Origin: Terebella lapidaria | Taxonomy: Eukaryota > Annelida > Polychaeta > Terebellida > Terebellidae | Assembly: GCA_949152475.1 (NCBI GenBank) | Contig: OX424555.1 | Coordinates: 95,637,515-95,701,514, forward strand | Direction: 5' to 3' | DNA length: 64,000 bases | Shown here: positions 1-12,698 of the stretch, one piece after another | How the letters are laid out: every line of letters begins with the position of its first letter | How positions within the stretch are numbered: position 1 is the first letter of the stretch | The notes under the pieces: generated by a model | Seen by the model: the letters and a program-made list of their open reading frames with translations, nothing else | Databases searched by the model: none | What the model was told of the DNA's origin: nothing | Translations under genes and position numbers: made by a program

Positions 1-965
1 GCTCATATCCAGTCACGACAAATCGCGGTAGAAAGGACAGGGTGTACGGTTACTGTATCCTGGAAAACTGATAACGTCCTGTGTTTGGTCTTCAGTGCGT
101 CGTTGTGAAAACTACGATACTTCGGTTTCAACTGAAAATGAAATCTACGCTTGTAAAACCATATCCAGAAAATGTAATCATCAGTGGTTCCGTGTCCAGT
201 GAGAATCCGGATGGTATCGATCAATGTAGCATTGCTAATCTATTGAGATATGTAATGTTACAACTACCATGTGTGATCAATGCATTATCCATCATGTCTC
301 ACTGGCAAGGTATGCACTACTGCATTGTCAATTCAAGGTCGATGTAACAAAGGTACAAACAAATATACAGTAAGCAAAGCCACATTGCGTGTATATTATG
401 TTTTAATGACAAGAGTACTTGGACTGGCATATATATCATGGTCAACTGAATGCATATTCCGGATCGTTTTGACTACAGCAATGAGGCTACAATACAATAC
501 CAAAACACAAAGCTCCCGAGCAAGCATGAGGGGACTCATGTATCATTTCTTATGAACTTAATTCGAGAACGATTATTTGAGAGAGAACAGAATATGTTTC
601 GAATATCTATTCCAAGTGAACGAAATCCCCACACTTTTTTTAGGGCCTATAGGGTGTTATTCTGACGAAGAAGACAAATTCATCGCAACGCAATTTAGCA
701 CCTCCCCTTTGTGAAATGTGGATATAGAGCATCGGTTGAATCATGTGTATGTTTACGTATTTAGAATATCAGTATTTGTAATATCAATATTTATGTATTC
801 CACGAGTAAGTCCACTGTGGTCTACATGCTTTAATTCGGATGTGGTATTGCAGTAATATATAAACACATTCTTGTAGTAGTCACGTCAGTAAATAACGAG
901 ATACAAGGTCTTTAAAATGTAACACCATGAATGGCTGGCATGTGTGTTGTTGCTTGCTAGTATTG
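1..965. other. AT-rich stretch, nothing recognised
   Basis: Open frames here are at most about 90 codons, overlap each other on both strands and show no family motif. I see no RNA gene, terminal repeat or tandem array. Confidence 0.5.
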
Positions 966-972
966 TGAACTA

Positions 973-1040
973 ACTTGGTCTTTGTCTTTGTCTTGGTCTT
1001 TGTCTTGGTCTTTAACTTGGTCTTTGTCTTGGTCTTTGGT
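973..1040. repeat. CTTGGTCTTTGT-type minisatellite
   Basis: Five to six imperfect copies of a 12-base pyrimidine-rich unit, CTTGGTCTTTGT, stand head to tail, with one variant reading CTTTAACTTGGT. The strand bias is strong, with almost no A on the plus strand. Confidence 0.85.
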
Positions 1041-1045
1041 CTCGA

Positions 1046-1170
1046 CAAAAGTATTCGGTCGAGCTTTGTTTCTATTGCAAAATGTTGTATTTTATGTTTG
1101 TATTGGAATCATCAAAATTTGGCTATATTGGTGGTAATAGATTGATTCTTACATTCACCGATTCTCAGGA
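1046..1170 (+). repeat. Segmental-duplication fragment like 30,705-30,815
   Basis: The order GTCG(A/G)GCTTTGTTTCTATTGCAAA, then ATCATCAAAAT, then TTGGTGGTAATAGATTGAT is shared in the same orientation with 30,705-30,815. This is the only clear direct fragment of the right half of the large unit in the first 3 kb. Confidence 0.7.
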
Positions 1171-3274
1171 AAAAGATTGAGGCAGACTCTGTGATCATCT
1201 TTGTGATACACGTTCCACACCGATAAACGTATATTATGTACACTGGCATATGGTGCTGGAAATTATTCTTCTTCGAGGGACAACTGACCTAACCTAATAT
1301 GGATGGTTCGTGATTTCTTTAGAAATATCACTTTCCAGGATTCGAGTGCGGAATATGGATCTTGATTATGGATTGTCTCGAACTGCCCATCGATAATTAG
1401 TAACACTGCATGCGTAAACTCCAGTCTCACGATACTGAATTCCACCCAACGCCCTGGATACTGCACTTCATCCATTTGACAAGCACCGCACTGCAAGCAA
1501 GTTCTCCCTTCGAGTTATGCGTTAACAGTTGAACATCATTCGATTTGCTTGCAGGAATTTATTACGCGCTCGCAATTGTAGGAATATGTACGACCGACCG
1601 TTTTACACACTTCTGTCTGATAATGACAATAACACCGGTCCCACTGGTGATATCGCCTAATATTTATATGCCACTAAGTCTACAATGTTAACATTTGCCT
1701 AACACTTTGATAAGAATTTTTCACACTTGGTGTGTGCTGATCCACCGTTATTAGTAAGATTTATGTGGCTATAAGTCCAATGGGTACTATCATTGTTGAC
1801 ATTGAGTGCCATCCCCGATCTACAACATGTCTCGTGTAGGTGATAATTACATATTATTACTCAGATATATTTGTTCCTGTTATTTCCTGAGTTATATGTA
1901 GCTAATGTTTGTTCATTGCATGTTTGCAATCCTCGCTTGGTATAACGAAACGTATACCAAAAGCCTTAGATTTCTTGCAGTTATTTCGTACTTTCCAATT
2001 CTCCATTTGCAATTGTATATTCATGGATGTTACAAGTGTTGGTCGCAGTAGACCAGTGGAGGCACGATATCATCAGCATAACTGTAATTGCATATTTACA
2101 CAGCAAACTGCAATACGCACAACAGGCAGTCTCCTGGTCATAAATGGACACGTCCAAAAGCAAGCCATCAACCGTCCGTGGCACAATGTGTCAACCGCAG
2201 GAAATGGCTTCTAAACAACGACCAACTGCCTTAAATCGGCCCGTCCCGCGCTCGCCTCACGCTCCAAGTCCCCGGCAATTTCCTCGGCCGGGCCTGACTG
2301 GCATACAACAGGCAGAGACGGGAGACTATTGCCACAGTTGAGTCAGGACCCACTCGGCACCCGGACGAGATGGCCGCGCCGATAAAACGATTGCCTCCCG
2401 CAGTCAGGTCAATGTATCAAACCGTCCGTACCGCCATCAACGACCGATTTGTGAATGCGACCAGCATACGTAACAACTAGTTATAATAGCGCCACTACTA
2501 CAATCACTCAGAAAAAACAGGGGAATTAAAATAAATGTTGATCCTTCTGCATAGTACCTCAATAGAGAATGGATTCCAGATTTATGCCATTCAGTATATT
2601 TTTGGCATATATGGTGACTCATATTGAATTATATCAGTCTATTGGAAATAATGTATTAGTTGAGGGAACAAACGAAGACACCCTCAAAATATTCATAACA
2701 CAGTTGGGCTGTTGGTGGTGGGGGGTGGGGGGCGGTCAATCTTGCGAAGTTTCGACCAACATTTACTTTGTGCCGTACAATCATTTCAATATTTTCTCCA
2801 CTACAAAAAAGGAAAATATTAGACGCGAGTGAGGGGAAAACGCTTTGTGACCGTTGGTGCCAATTATTATTTGGCCTATTGTGTGCACCTGGTTGCCATG
2901 ACGACGAGGTGGCTGTCCCCGCTGCTAATTAGACGAATGGTGAGGAGCCACAAAGGAGCAATCGCTGACAATGTCAGCGGCTTCTGAGAGTCGAGACTCA
3001 CTCCGGCTTGATTGGTCAGTTTTACAACACGACAGGTATCTAGTATCAAACTGTACGGGCAATGCAGTATGTATCTTTGAAAATAAATATTCATTCCATA
3101 GTGCTACAGTTCGTGTTTTATTTCAACCTGTACCTGTAGATTCAGCCTTTGTGTGTAATTCAGTTGACATTACTCGTGATTTCCCATAATATGGCATCAG
3201 GAACGCCAAGACTATTTGATTAGGTAACATTTATGAGTTGCTGAATATTAGTTTGGCATTTTCATCACGTGACT
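1171..3274. other. Non-coding stretch with a GC-rich patch and a G-run
   Basis: The stretch is mostly AT-rich with no recognised gene. A GC-rich patch of unknown origin lies at about 2,215-2,445, and a G-rich run at 2,714-2,735. The longest frame, 101 codons at 1,909-2,214, has no recognisable domain and an overlapping rival frame on the other strand. Confidence 0.5.
2714..2735 (+). other. Potential G-quadruplex run
   Basis: Two runs of six G separated by one base, flanked by three GG pairs, could form a G-quadruplex in single-stranded DNA. No promoter or gene is seen next to it. Confidence 0.45.
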
Positions 3275-3720
3275 GCAGGACATTCACCTTTACGAGAGTC
3301 TGCATATAGAAATAGTGCCCTGGGGGTATACAGACCACTGCCTCTAGCGCGCACATGTGCGGTTAAAGGGATCATCACCAAGACAACATACGCTCAGTGA
3401 CGGCAGGTGCCCGCCGTGTTTGTTGTGGTATCAATCAGAGAGCGGCGCTACAGCGCCACCAAGTTATAGAGAATCCGGCTCGACTACACCCTCGAGATGT
3501 TATCCCTGTATACATCGGGTCTGACCAGAGGAACTGTGGGTGAGAAATACAGACAATGCCTCGGGAGAACACGTGGAATATCAGACAATGCACTTTGTAC
3601 CGATAGACCATGTTCATTGAGAGATCATAATGCGCACTTGGACTCTCGAGGCATGCTACAGGTGCCCCAAATATACTGATCGGCGGTAATGCACTGGCCA
3701 AGTCACACATTAGTCCCAGA
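3275..3720 (-). repeat. Inverted copy of the 16.14-17.52 kb block
   Basis: Read on the minus strand this block matches 16,140-16,210 joined to 17,194-17,515. It includes a well-kept stretch of about 120 bp (3,470-3,590 against 17,222-17,340) carrying CTCGAGATGTTATCC and GGTCTGACCAGAGGAA. The 983-bp element at 16,211-17,193 is absent here, so this is its empty site. Part of the same block (3,275-3,440) also matches 47,555-47,705. Confidence 0.85.
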
Positions 3721-6060
3721 TGTGAACAGAATCACTGGCTGATATGTATTGGATCAGTGTGAATATACGTACTACTGTATGGTCTGTAAGATATAGTTTG
3801 TATATTTTCACAACTATACATTAGTTTCAACTTTCTATATAAAATGTTTTGAACTTCGAATACTTACACGAAACGCATTGGTCCAATAGACCTGGAAGCA
3901 ATACCCAAGTATAAAGTAATCGGAGCGAAAGAACCGGTCTGTTACCAAACTGAAAATTCGGCGTCTGGCAAATTCGAGAAATGTTGAGGAAATTAATGAA
4001 ACCATAATGGCATATTGAACATCTGTTGCCCTTATATGGCACTAGTGGTAGCCACCTACATACTTTCAGCACATATATAACATGTACGGTACGCATAAAC
4101 ATCCACATCCATATACAGTTCGAAACCACATCCAATACAGTTTAGAAACCACATCCAATACAGTTTAGAAATCACATATATTGAAGCAAACTCTGTGCAT
4201 GACAGTGCGTATGTTGATGGTAGGTTATCCAATGTTCTCGAATCTATTCGTCCTAATTGGTGGAGAATCCGGGTTCAGCCCTCCGACGGCTCAGAAACTC
4301 TATTGTACTGTTGTAATTAGTGGCTAGTGAACATTCAACACAGAGTCAACCTACTATGATATTTACAATACTGATGTAGTTTTCGGGGAAAAGACCCACA
4401 GTTGATTTAATCGATATACGTGTATGGTATCACAAATTACCTTGCAATACGGTCACACGCAATTTTAATCTAATAAAGTCCGAGTTCACGCATCACACCT
4501 ATAGATTCACCGTATCTTGCAGATTCGGGTAAAATATGACTATGAATCGCTTGCATAATCACCATGGTTATCACGCGATATCAAGTGCACACTCCAAGTT
4601 TCTCTGGGTCAAGATAGATTTGATATTCCTCCTGAGGCCAGAAAGCGTGCGGAAGCACCTTCAATACCTGCGTGACATCTGCTCTATAACTGAATTAGTC
4701 AATAGGGGTTGTATGTATTAATATTAAATAATTGCATGCCCACTGTCACTCAATCAATGTTCAGTTATATCTAATCTGGTATTGCTACTGTTTTAGATTC
4801 TACTCCACAAACGATTCATTCAATAGTTGAAATAAAACAAACTCGCATATAAAACGTCTGATACATACTGGTGCACATGTAAATTTTCCCACACTATGGC
4901 TGGAAATGACACTGTATGCTTTTTTTTTCTTCTGAAAGACACTCAAAAGAATACGAGGATAAATCTAAAAAGACATAATGACAAAATAAATTAACAACTT
5001 TGTAAAGAAAGGCGCCGAGCCGTGAACACGTTATTCAGTTCAGACTCCAGATTGATGTAACTTCTGTCATACAATTGAAAGTATCCAAATGCTACCTCTA
5101 TCAACAGTCATTTATCATACACTCGCCCCACAAAACAACATTTATAACTACATACAGGTAGGCATCTGTTATAAAGCACCTTGCTTTGTATAGTAAGCTC
5201 AGCGTAGGCCTACTGACTATACTCAACATGAGGCCAAATTACGATATGCCATCCGTTATTGTATAATGATGATATATGGACGCACGTGCGTGTCTGAGCC
5301 ATTGCTCCCAGTCTATAACAATGTAGATAAAACTTGCATCAGTGCACGAAAGTCATGTTTCACATCGTTATTTATCTTCATTGCGAAATTGAAATTTAGA
5401 TCGTTCATGCAAATGGTTTTTATTTCTCCATTTGGTTTTGACACATTAATCACTGTACATACATAAGTTATACTTTCCCTTTTGCATGAATTTAGCTTCG
5501 GGAACACATATATACACGGCAGTGAGATATTGGTGTTTTTTACTGTTACATCAAAGAGTGTAATATCAGTAAGAGGCAGCACTCCCACAAAAGTGCTTGA
5601 CTGGACATTTTCGAAAAAGTCAGGGTGACTACAATGCTAGGAGGCTGCCCCCCTCGATGGTGAATTGAGGTTCTATTTTGTTCTTGCTGGCCATCTAGGA
5701 ATATATCCAGAGTTCCGCCTCTTGGTACATTACACTCTTTAATTACATTCAGGAAAAACTCTGTTGTTGGTGAAGTATGTGAATTTTCGAAGAATAGCTA
5801 CCTGTTCAACATTCAAGAAGCATTGCAACAACAGCAGCAGCAACAACAACAGCAACTGTCTCAAAGCCAGGGCGAAACAATAAATCCACTGGTTGCTCTC
5901 ACGAAGATATGCATATTCGTTCATCGACATCGATAGTTCCCCGCATGAACGAACACAATATCCGGGACATGTATCCGTGAACGTGGTCATCACATTATAT
6001 AACATTAACGATACATATCAACATGGCACACACAAAGTTGAAAGACTACATATTTATGTG
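3721..6060. repeat. Rearranged duplication debris
   Basis: No gene is recognised. About 3,880-4,075 matches about 11,955-12,180 directly (shared CAATAGAC, GGAA.CAATACCCA and CACTAGTGG). About 4,250-4,300 matches 14,940-15,000 inverted, and 4,535-4,600 matches 15,785-15,840 and 47,060-47,110 inverted (shared GATATCGCGTGATAA). The order differs from the source unit, so the stretch has been rearranged. The open frames of 60-100 codons lack motifs. Confidence 0.65.
5825..5856 (+). repeat. CAA/CAG trinucleotide run
   Basis: Ten consecutive CAR triplets interrupt an AT-rich stretch. On the minus strand they give a poly-leucine run inside a short open frame, which is why that frame looks protein-like. 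I treat it as a microsatellite. Confidence 0.8.
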
Positions 6061-6125
6061 AGAGGGCCCATTCGGGGTTCGCCCAATTTGGTAGTCAGCT
6101 TTCATACTAGCTCCGTTAGAGGGAT

Positions 6126-6197
6126 ATTCCTTTAGCTCACTTGGTGGAATGTTGGACTACCGTTCGTCTGGTGCTGGGTTCGAATCCCCTCTCGGGC
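6126..6197 (+). other. tRNA-like sequence with A and B boxes (SINE- or LTR-borne)
   Basis: TAGCTCACTTGG (6,133-6,144) fits an RNA polymerase III A box, and GGTTCGAATCC (6,177-6,187) is a canonical B box at tRNA spacing. The sequences where the acceptor arms should be do not pair, so this is not a working tRNA. It sits immediately upstream of a sequence complementary to tRNA-Lys. It may be the head of a tRNA-derived SINE or a tRNA-like segment inside a small LTR element. Confidence 0.6.
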
Positions 6198-6225
6198 AAG
6201 TGGATTTTTCCGAACCCTGTAACAT

Positions 6226-6281
6226 TGGCGTCCAATGTGGTGCTCGAACCCACGACCCTGGGATGAAGAGTCCCATGCTCT
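6226..6281 (-). other. tRNA-Lys-derived segment ending in CCA
   Basis: On the minus strand these 56 bases match the 3' part of an animal tRNA-Lys(CUU) as I remember it, with about four differences. The match covers the anticodon arm, variable loop, T arm, acceptor strand and a terminal CCA. The D arm is missing. An encoded CCA points to a reverse-transcribed origin. Read on the plus strand, it begins just after CCCTGTAACA and would act as a tRNA-Lys primer-binding site, so a fossil LTR element is the main alternative to a SINE. Confidence 0.6.
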
Positions 6282-6299
6282 TAATCATGGCACACTTAT

Positions 6300-6879
6300 A
6301 TTAGGCTATCAATATGTTTGTGTTTTTTTCGTTCAATCCCGTGAGAACAGGTTTGGCTCGAACACACCTGAATGTGCCTTCTGTTTCAAGAAGCCAATAA
6401 CATTTCGATTACTGACGGATGTACACATAATCAAAATTTTTAATTTGCTTGGATTTTTTACAATATAAATTCTGCTCCAATTTCAATATTTAGTAGATTG
6501 CCAACTTCTCCACCCGCATGTGAAATGTATCGAATGATGGTACTTTCTATCTTTGGTGAATTACGGGCCAAAAACTATGCAAAATCTTACATATGTTATA
6601 ATATCTCATAGTATAGTATACTCACCTATCTTATAACTGATATGTATCATGGTGAATGATATTGATTCGAATAGCATTGTGCAGGACTAAACACCCAAAT
6701 CGACCGACCGATGATACATAGGCAACATTTATACAATGCAAGCCATTTGCACAGGAATGACTAATGTTTTAACATGATTCCTCAGTTGCATATAGGCTCA
6801 TACACTGAATCTGAAGTTGGGAAACTCAATTGATGTTAGTATTTCTAACAACAGAAAAAAGTTAATGTTTTATTCAAGT
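6300..6879. other. AT-rich stretch, nothing recognised
   Basis: No open frame with a motif, no repeat terminus and no paralogue elsewhere in the window is evident. Confidence 0.45.
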
Positions 6880-7798
6880 ACAGCATCGCTCCCGAAGACA
6901 TAATGTTGCCCCGTCGGCCTGATGGCATTTTCGTAGTGAGAAGGGCCATCGCTAATTGTAAATTTATAGCAGTAAGATGTTCCTCATGTATGGAAGTCTC
7001 CGACCTCATTCACGCAGTGAACACACCGTTAACTTTTACTGATCTTTGTCATAAATAATATAGTGCGTTGGCCAGAGGAAGGATGGTCCAGTAACAGTCC
7101 CCGGAGGATTGTGGGAAGCCACCACTTTCATGGCGAGATTCTGCGAGATCTCAACCCTGTTGACGTGATATGAGCTGGCCAAGATCCCGGATGAATTAGT
7201 GATGAGAACAAAGCTATATGGACCTAAATGAGAGTAATTCAGAAGGAGCATGTCATCGACTCGGGTAATCCTGATGAATGGTTCATGTCCCTTTTTTATG
7301 CTTTGCTCTTAGTCCATACTCTGATCTCGAATGTATCCTTATAACTTTATTCTCAGTATAAAACGTAAACATGTGTATGGTTTATTGTATGTTGTTGATT
7401 GAAACAAGGTAATAACATCGATCGATTTTGTATTCATTTCACTTCGATGTGTAGTGTTGTCATTTCTAATGGTTTGAACTCCAGAAATGTTGGCACATTT
7501 TACGCAATGAAATCTTTAACTGCAAATATATTGATGTAAAAGGAAAACAAGTTGAATGTAATTACAACGATATCATGCTAAAGTACAGTTAATTGTCATA
7601 TTATAGGTATATTCCTGAGCAAAATTGTGAATATTTTGTGAGATGCGTCATAAAATGTTAGTCGTAGATTTTCGAAAAGTATTATATAGCTTCTGGGGTA
7701 CTGTGTTTTATGTTTCCCTATCCATAAATGCTTTCTGTAATTTCCACCTCGCCTGAGAAGAAACCATTAACATTCCCCGTTACGGTCATACAATGTGT

Positions 7799-7833
7799 CA
7801 CCTCTCTTCGAATATATTTTTCGAAGAGAGGTG
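7799..7833. other. Perfect 14-bp hairpin
   Basis: CACCTCTCTTCGAA pairs perfectly with TTCGAAGAGAGGTG across a 7-base AT loop. The paralogous site near 34,745-34,785 keeps the right half in altered form but not the left, so the hairpin is special to this copy. Confidence 0.8.
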
Positions 7834-8509
7834 CGGAAAACAAGGCATTATTATTAGATATGTTTATACACCAAAGTGTTTCTAAATACTAACACTGGAA
7901 CACTGCACTGCACAAAAAACAAAGCTAATTAGATCTATAAATTATGTCCAAAAATATATCGCAGTTCACGCCAAAATCTTTCAGGAATCGGTGTAATTAT
8001 CTGTTTCGACATTTTCTCGTTCTTGGTAAAGTTAATTATGTAAATGATCGTCTTGGTCATTTAAATTCAGAGTGAGATGCAATTAAAATATTTTCGTAAC
8101 ATTCCATCGAAAATAATAAATCCTGCTACATAACGCAACCGATTGAGTGTCAGTGTAGACTGCATTAATATTCGTTGTATGATCTATCCTAAGTAGGTGC
8201 TGGATTAAGTAATATTTCCCATGAAATGAGGTCAGTTTCATCGGACCTATAGTTTACTATTTGTTCATTACTATTTACATGTACTTGTTTCATGTATGAT
8301 ACACTCCATTTTTTGGAGGAAATGGGTTTCTCTACTATAATTGTTATATATTTTTTAGGTTTAGGGGTTTTCATGAGCATTGTAAAAAATTATTCCATTT
8401 GCGAAATGTTGATGCGAACATGAAAACATTTACATATATTTCATTTAATAGTAAAATATAGTAACACAATATCCTGAACTTTGTGGGTCATTCTTCTCAT
8501 TTGTCATAT

Positions 8510-8655
8510 AAGCATTTATTGTTTTGATATGTAACATAATCTTTTCATGTATCCAGCGTTTGTGGTGTTTGTCTGTGAAATTGTTTATTCTGCATATGGG
8601 CCGAAGGCCCTTTTGTGAATAAAGTATCATCATCATCATCATCATCATGTAAATC
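8510..8655 (+). mobile_element. LINE/SINE 3' tail with ATC microsatellite
   Basis: The sequence ends GGGCCGAAGGCCC, TTTTGTGAATAAAG, then seven ATC triplets (about 8,628-8,648). Short GC hairpins followed by a simple-repeat tail are typical 3' ends of CR1-like non-LTR retrotransposons and of SINEs that borrow them. The collinear paralogues at 35,320 and 37,085 lack it, which brackets the insertion. No reverse transcriptase remains. Confidence 0.6.
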
Positions 8656-11600
8656 AACACCAGAATAAATACACGTAATCAATAAATAGCATAATTATTA
8701 ACGAAGTTCGTTTAGGTTTGTCCAATAAATCAGAAAACATCCAGTTGATCTGCAACATTGAGGTGTACCAGCGAGTGACGGCTGTGAGGTTAGACGAGAA
8801 CCAAGGCGAAATGGTCTGAAAAGTGTGATTTATTTGTTTGAAAGAGATACGTACTTCTGCTCACACCGTTCTTAATTAATTGCCAAAGGAGAGTTGATGA
8901 AAAGCCAGAGTACAAGGCAGAGAGTAACGCAGAAATGAATAATAAATAATTGTGGAGACATATTGTTCCGAGAACTGGTGCAGTCAGGTGTGTTGTTTTA
9001 CGGAATGCATACATTGAGTTGAGATTGTGTATCGTTAGGTTGAGATTCGCACCATTGCCAGTCAAACTCAATCAAATTCCTCAAAGAATTCAATCAATTT
9101 ATCGTCACTTTATCATGCGCGGTCAGTCATCCATTATCGCCCGTGGTTGTCGTGGTCATGACGCTGTTTAGTGGCAGGTCGTGGGTTCAGGACTCGTGAC
9201 GCTCGGTAGTTATCGCACTCTTGATTGAAAAAAACAGGCCCCTAATATAATCTGTACAACCGATTCGGTGGAAATCAAGTGTACATGTTTCTGATTGGTT
9301 TTGATCTGTCGTGCAGGTTCAGATGTGCATATGTAGTCTCAGTGTTGGTGTAAGATTCACATTGTGTCCTAACTTGAATCGATCCTAATATTTCAAAACG
9401 TTAGTTTTCCTTGTGCTCAGTAGTCCTTATAGTCATTTGTGTTTAAAGGCTACAAAGCACATAAACCATATTCCATCAACTGCAACACCATCTGACTGGT
9501 GTGAATGGTGTGTCACTGAGCAGTGTTGCAATTACATATTGTACACCAATGCTAGTTTCAATGCAGAAAATCAATGACACACAATTTATACTTCATCATC
9601 CATTTCACCTCACTTTCCCATCAACTATTTGGTTATCCGAACATACATGTAAGTTTATATTACTGACGATTATAGATGAGTTTATATACATGAATACGTA
9701 AATTTATACATGACGAATACTGACATAATGTCGGGAATATTGTACTATTGTTTTTTTTTGTTTTTTTTAATTGGGCTAGAAACAGGTTAGTCATCACAAA
9801 CTGGCTACAGACACAGATATAAACAAGAAAACATATATTTTTTAGATGCGAGCAAAGAGACAAATATATGAATATATGTCCCGAGGAGTCTAGGAGTCGG
9901 TTTTAGGGATCGTCTGTGACACGTGACGTGAAGTGTTGGGAGCATGATGGAGAGCTCTTCATCTTCTGCTGCTGATGGATTGTGGGTAATACAACGCCCT
10001 CTACCGTCAGATGTCCTAAACAGGTAGAAATTGTTTTCGTGCTCAGAATAACATTGGACCATATGACATTGTAATCTATTTTTTGTGATAGAGGGTAACT
10101 GAGCTGGCGACAATATTGACAGTATATGTCTCCATACATATGATAGTGTCCGAGTTCATTTCTTCCTTGTAAATGTTTTATGTATCGTCTATGGGAATAT
10201 GTCCCTATTGTTAAGTAGTCGACCCCTGAACTACATAAACATGTTGTTTTGACTTGATAGGACGGAATAAGTGTTTAGACTTTAAGAATAAAATTTCTGA
10301 CGAAAAGGCACGCAGCAGGCACTGATCATACATTACAAATCTTGGCATGTAAATATTAATTTATTACCTAATCTACAACTGGTATTTGTCAAAAATTTAC
10401 AATTTATATAGTGAAAGCAGAAATTCCGTGTAAATATCTGTCGCCTATGACCTCGGTGTGGGATCAAAGGAAGGACGCCAGGACAGCGATACATCCCTGG
10501 TACAGGCCGATAAGTGGCTCCCGCGGGACCCACTACTTCCCTGTCTGTTATGTTTGTTTTCCCTTTTATTCAGTGATCACAAGCTACAAACCGAAGGCTC
10601 GTACTGTACATGTAAATCCCTGGGTGTATTTGTCCTTCGGGATAACCTGCTTTCATATAGGAGTCCCATCGAAAACTCCGGGTTCCGTTTGATTGAAGGC
10701 ATCCCTTGGTTAGTTTGAGTGTATATTATGATTTTTTTTAATGCCGTATTCCTCAGAATATTTGTTATGTTTTGTTTACCTTTATCTGGATCAATTCCTC
10801 AGCAGTTCTTGATTATCTGTGTATTAGAGTTGTTATGAGTTTGCTTCCATACAACCCGACGTATATGAGAAATGTATGTCATTCTGTTTATTTCATAAGT
10901 ACCGTATGACGCACAATACAGTGTCATGGTAGAAGAGTTAGAGATGCGCATTGAGGCATTCTCCGTGATTTATCTGGATGATATGGAAGTCTGAACATTT
11001 CCAATTAATCTCAAACCAAATTTATCACTGTCCATAATTGGGTGAGTACTCTGTATATGCAGTGAACCAATAGACAGAAACTCCTACAATATATTTTTGT
11101 AACGTATGATGAAATATATGTATTCAGAAAAAGACCATTTTTGTAAGCGAAGTAGATTAAATCAATACAATGTTCCGGTTGATTATCAGCTATTACTGGT
11201 GAGGATTTGTGGCGATTCTTTAATACAGTTTATTCGAGATGGTGTTACATATTTTGGTGATAAGCAATGATACGCTAAAGACATATGTACATCATACCAA
11301 ACACATAAGTATATAAGGTGGAATCCAACACTCCGAACGTATTGCCTCCTAGCCTCCCCACCTCATAATATAGTGACCGTGGTATCCAAACATATGGCAA
11401 ATCCCTTTGCAAATGTTGACCGTGTCATCTGCCAAATACCTTAATAACAAAAGTCCACCCACATACTTTTCATATCAACATATCGGCAAACAATCGGACT
11501 GTCATCATTGCATCCATGATGGACATTTCTTTGTAGCAGAGTTTGTTTTCTGTCCGGGGTTGATCTGGTCCGTGACTTTTGATATGTGCGCCACATTACG

Positions 11601-12698
11601 GACCCGTGAGGTGAATAAATTGAGCGGCACATTGGCTAATATAAATGACATCGCTTAAACATTCGTCAATTAGATAGGCTCAGTCACAGTGTCGTTGACG
11701 TGAGCGAACCATCCCACCGAATAATAAATTGTCGTGCATGTAAATATATATATTCACTACATGTGATATTGTGTGATTACATATTTGTGTAGTAAATATC
11801 AAATCATGACATACACCAATAGAGGACAAATGATCCGATCTATTGGCGGCATTTGTTGATCAGCATAAGCTTCTGTCTTGACTTCGTATAGCCCTCGTGT
11901 GTACTGACTTTGGAATTATCACGAGGTTGTTAGAAAATTCACAGTTAACACTATTTCAATAGACGTGGAATCAATACCCAGTATTAAGTATTCCGAGCAA
12001 ACAAAACAGGGTCCGTTATCCAATCTCATAGTCCGGGGACAGAAAGTCATATCAGGCATACGAAGTGAGAGAAAACAAAAATGACAGGGAAACTCATGAA
12101 CCCCCAAAAATGGCCATTAGGAGGTGAAATCAGGTGTTCCGGAAAGAGTGAGCATTTCCTGCCCCACTAGTGGCACCCGTCATGAATTCCCCAAAATTAA
12201 CATGAAAATAGATCTAGTTGCATGGCAGACATGGATTTGCTGTACTTATCAACCAGATCATGATGACGTCCATAGAATTTCTTAAACGCAGCTATAAGTC
12301 TTGGTAAAACATATCCTTGTCGCAGCAGTTAACAACACACAAAATCCTTGTTAACAACACACAAAGTTAATCGTGTCTATTCCTGCAACAAACATTGAAG
12401 AGAAGTGAATCATTCATAATAAATGATTGTAATTTGATCGGTGATTCTTTTGGTGTAAAATGATATTTTAGATTAACAAATAATTATTATATACACAGGT
12501 AAATCAGATGGAATACACCACCAGAGGTAATAGTAATCTGTGCTTGTGTTATTCTCCCACACTACGTAATCGTGATCACCGGGACCTCTTGATTCAGTGT
12601 ACTCGGGTATAGAGAATATTGCGTGATCCCCAACGATCCATTACGCGTGTGCTGCCAGCCTTCGGATACAAGGCCGTTTACATCACAACTCAACACGT

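Noticed and set aside
5739-6005. Minus-strand frame with a leucine run, resembling a signal or membrane segment.
   Set aside because: The leucines come from a CAA/CAG microsatellite at 5,825-5,856.
6126-6197. Functional tRNA gene.
   Set aside because: A and B boxes fit but the acceptor strands do not pair and the anticodon stem is poor.
11407-11658. 83-codon frame that ends at the same stop as a 71-codon frame in the paralogue (40,285-40,500), with a 30-base in-frame length difference.
   Set aside because: Over the 44 aligned C-terminal codons eight amino acids change and only about four differences are silent, as expected without coding constraint.
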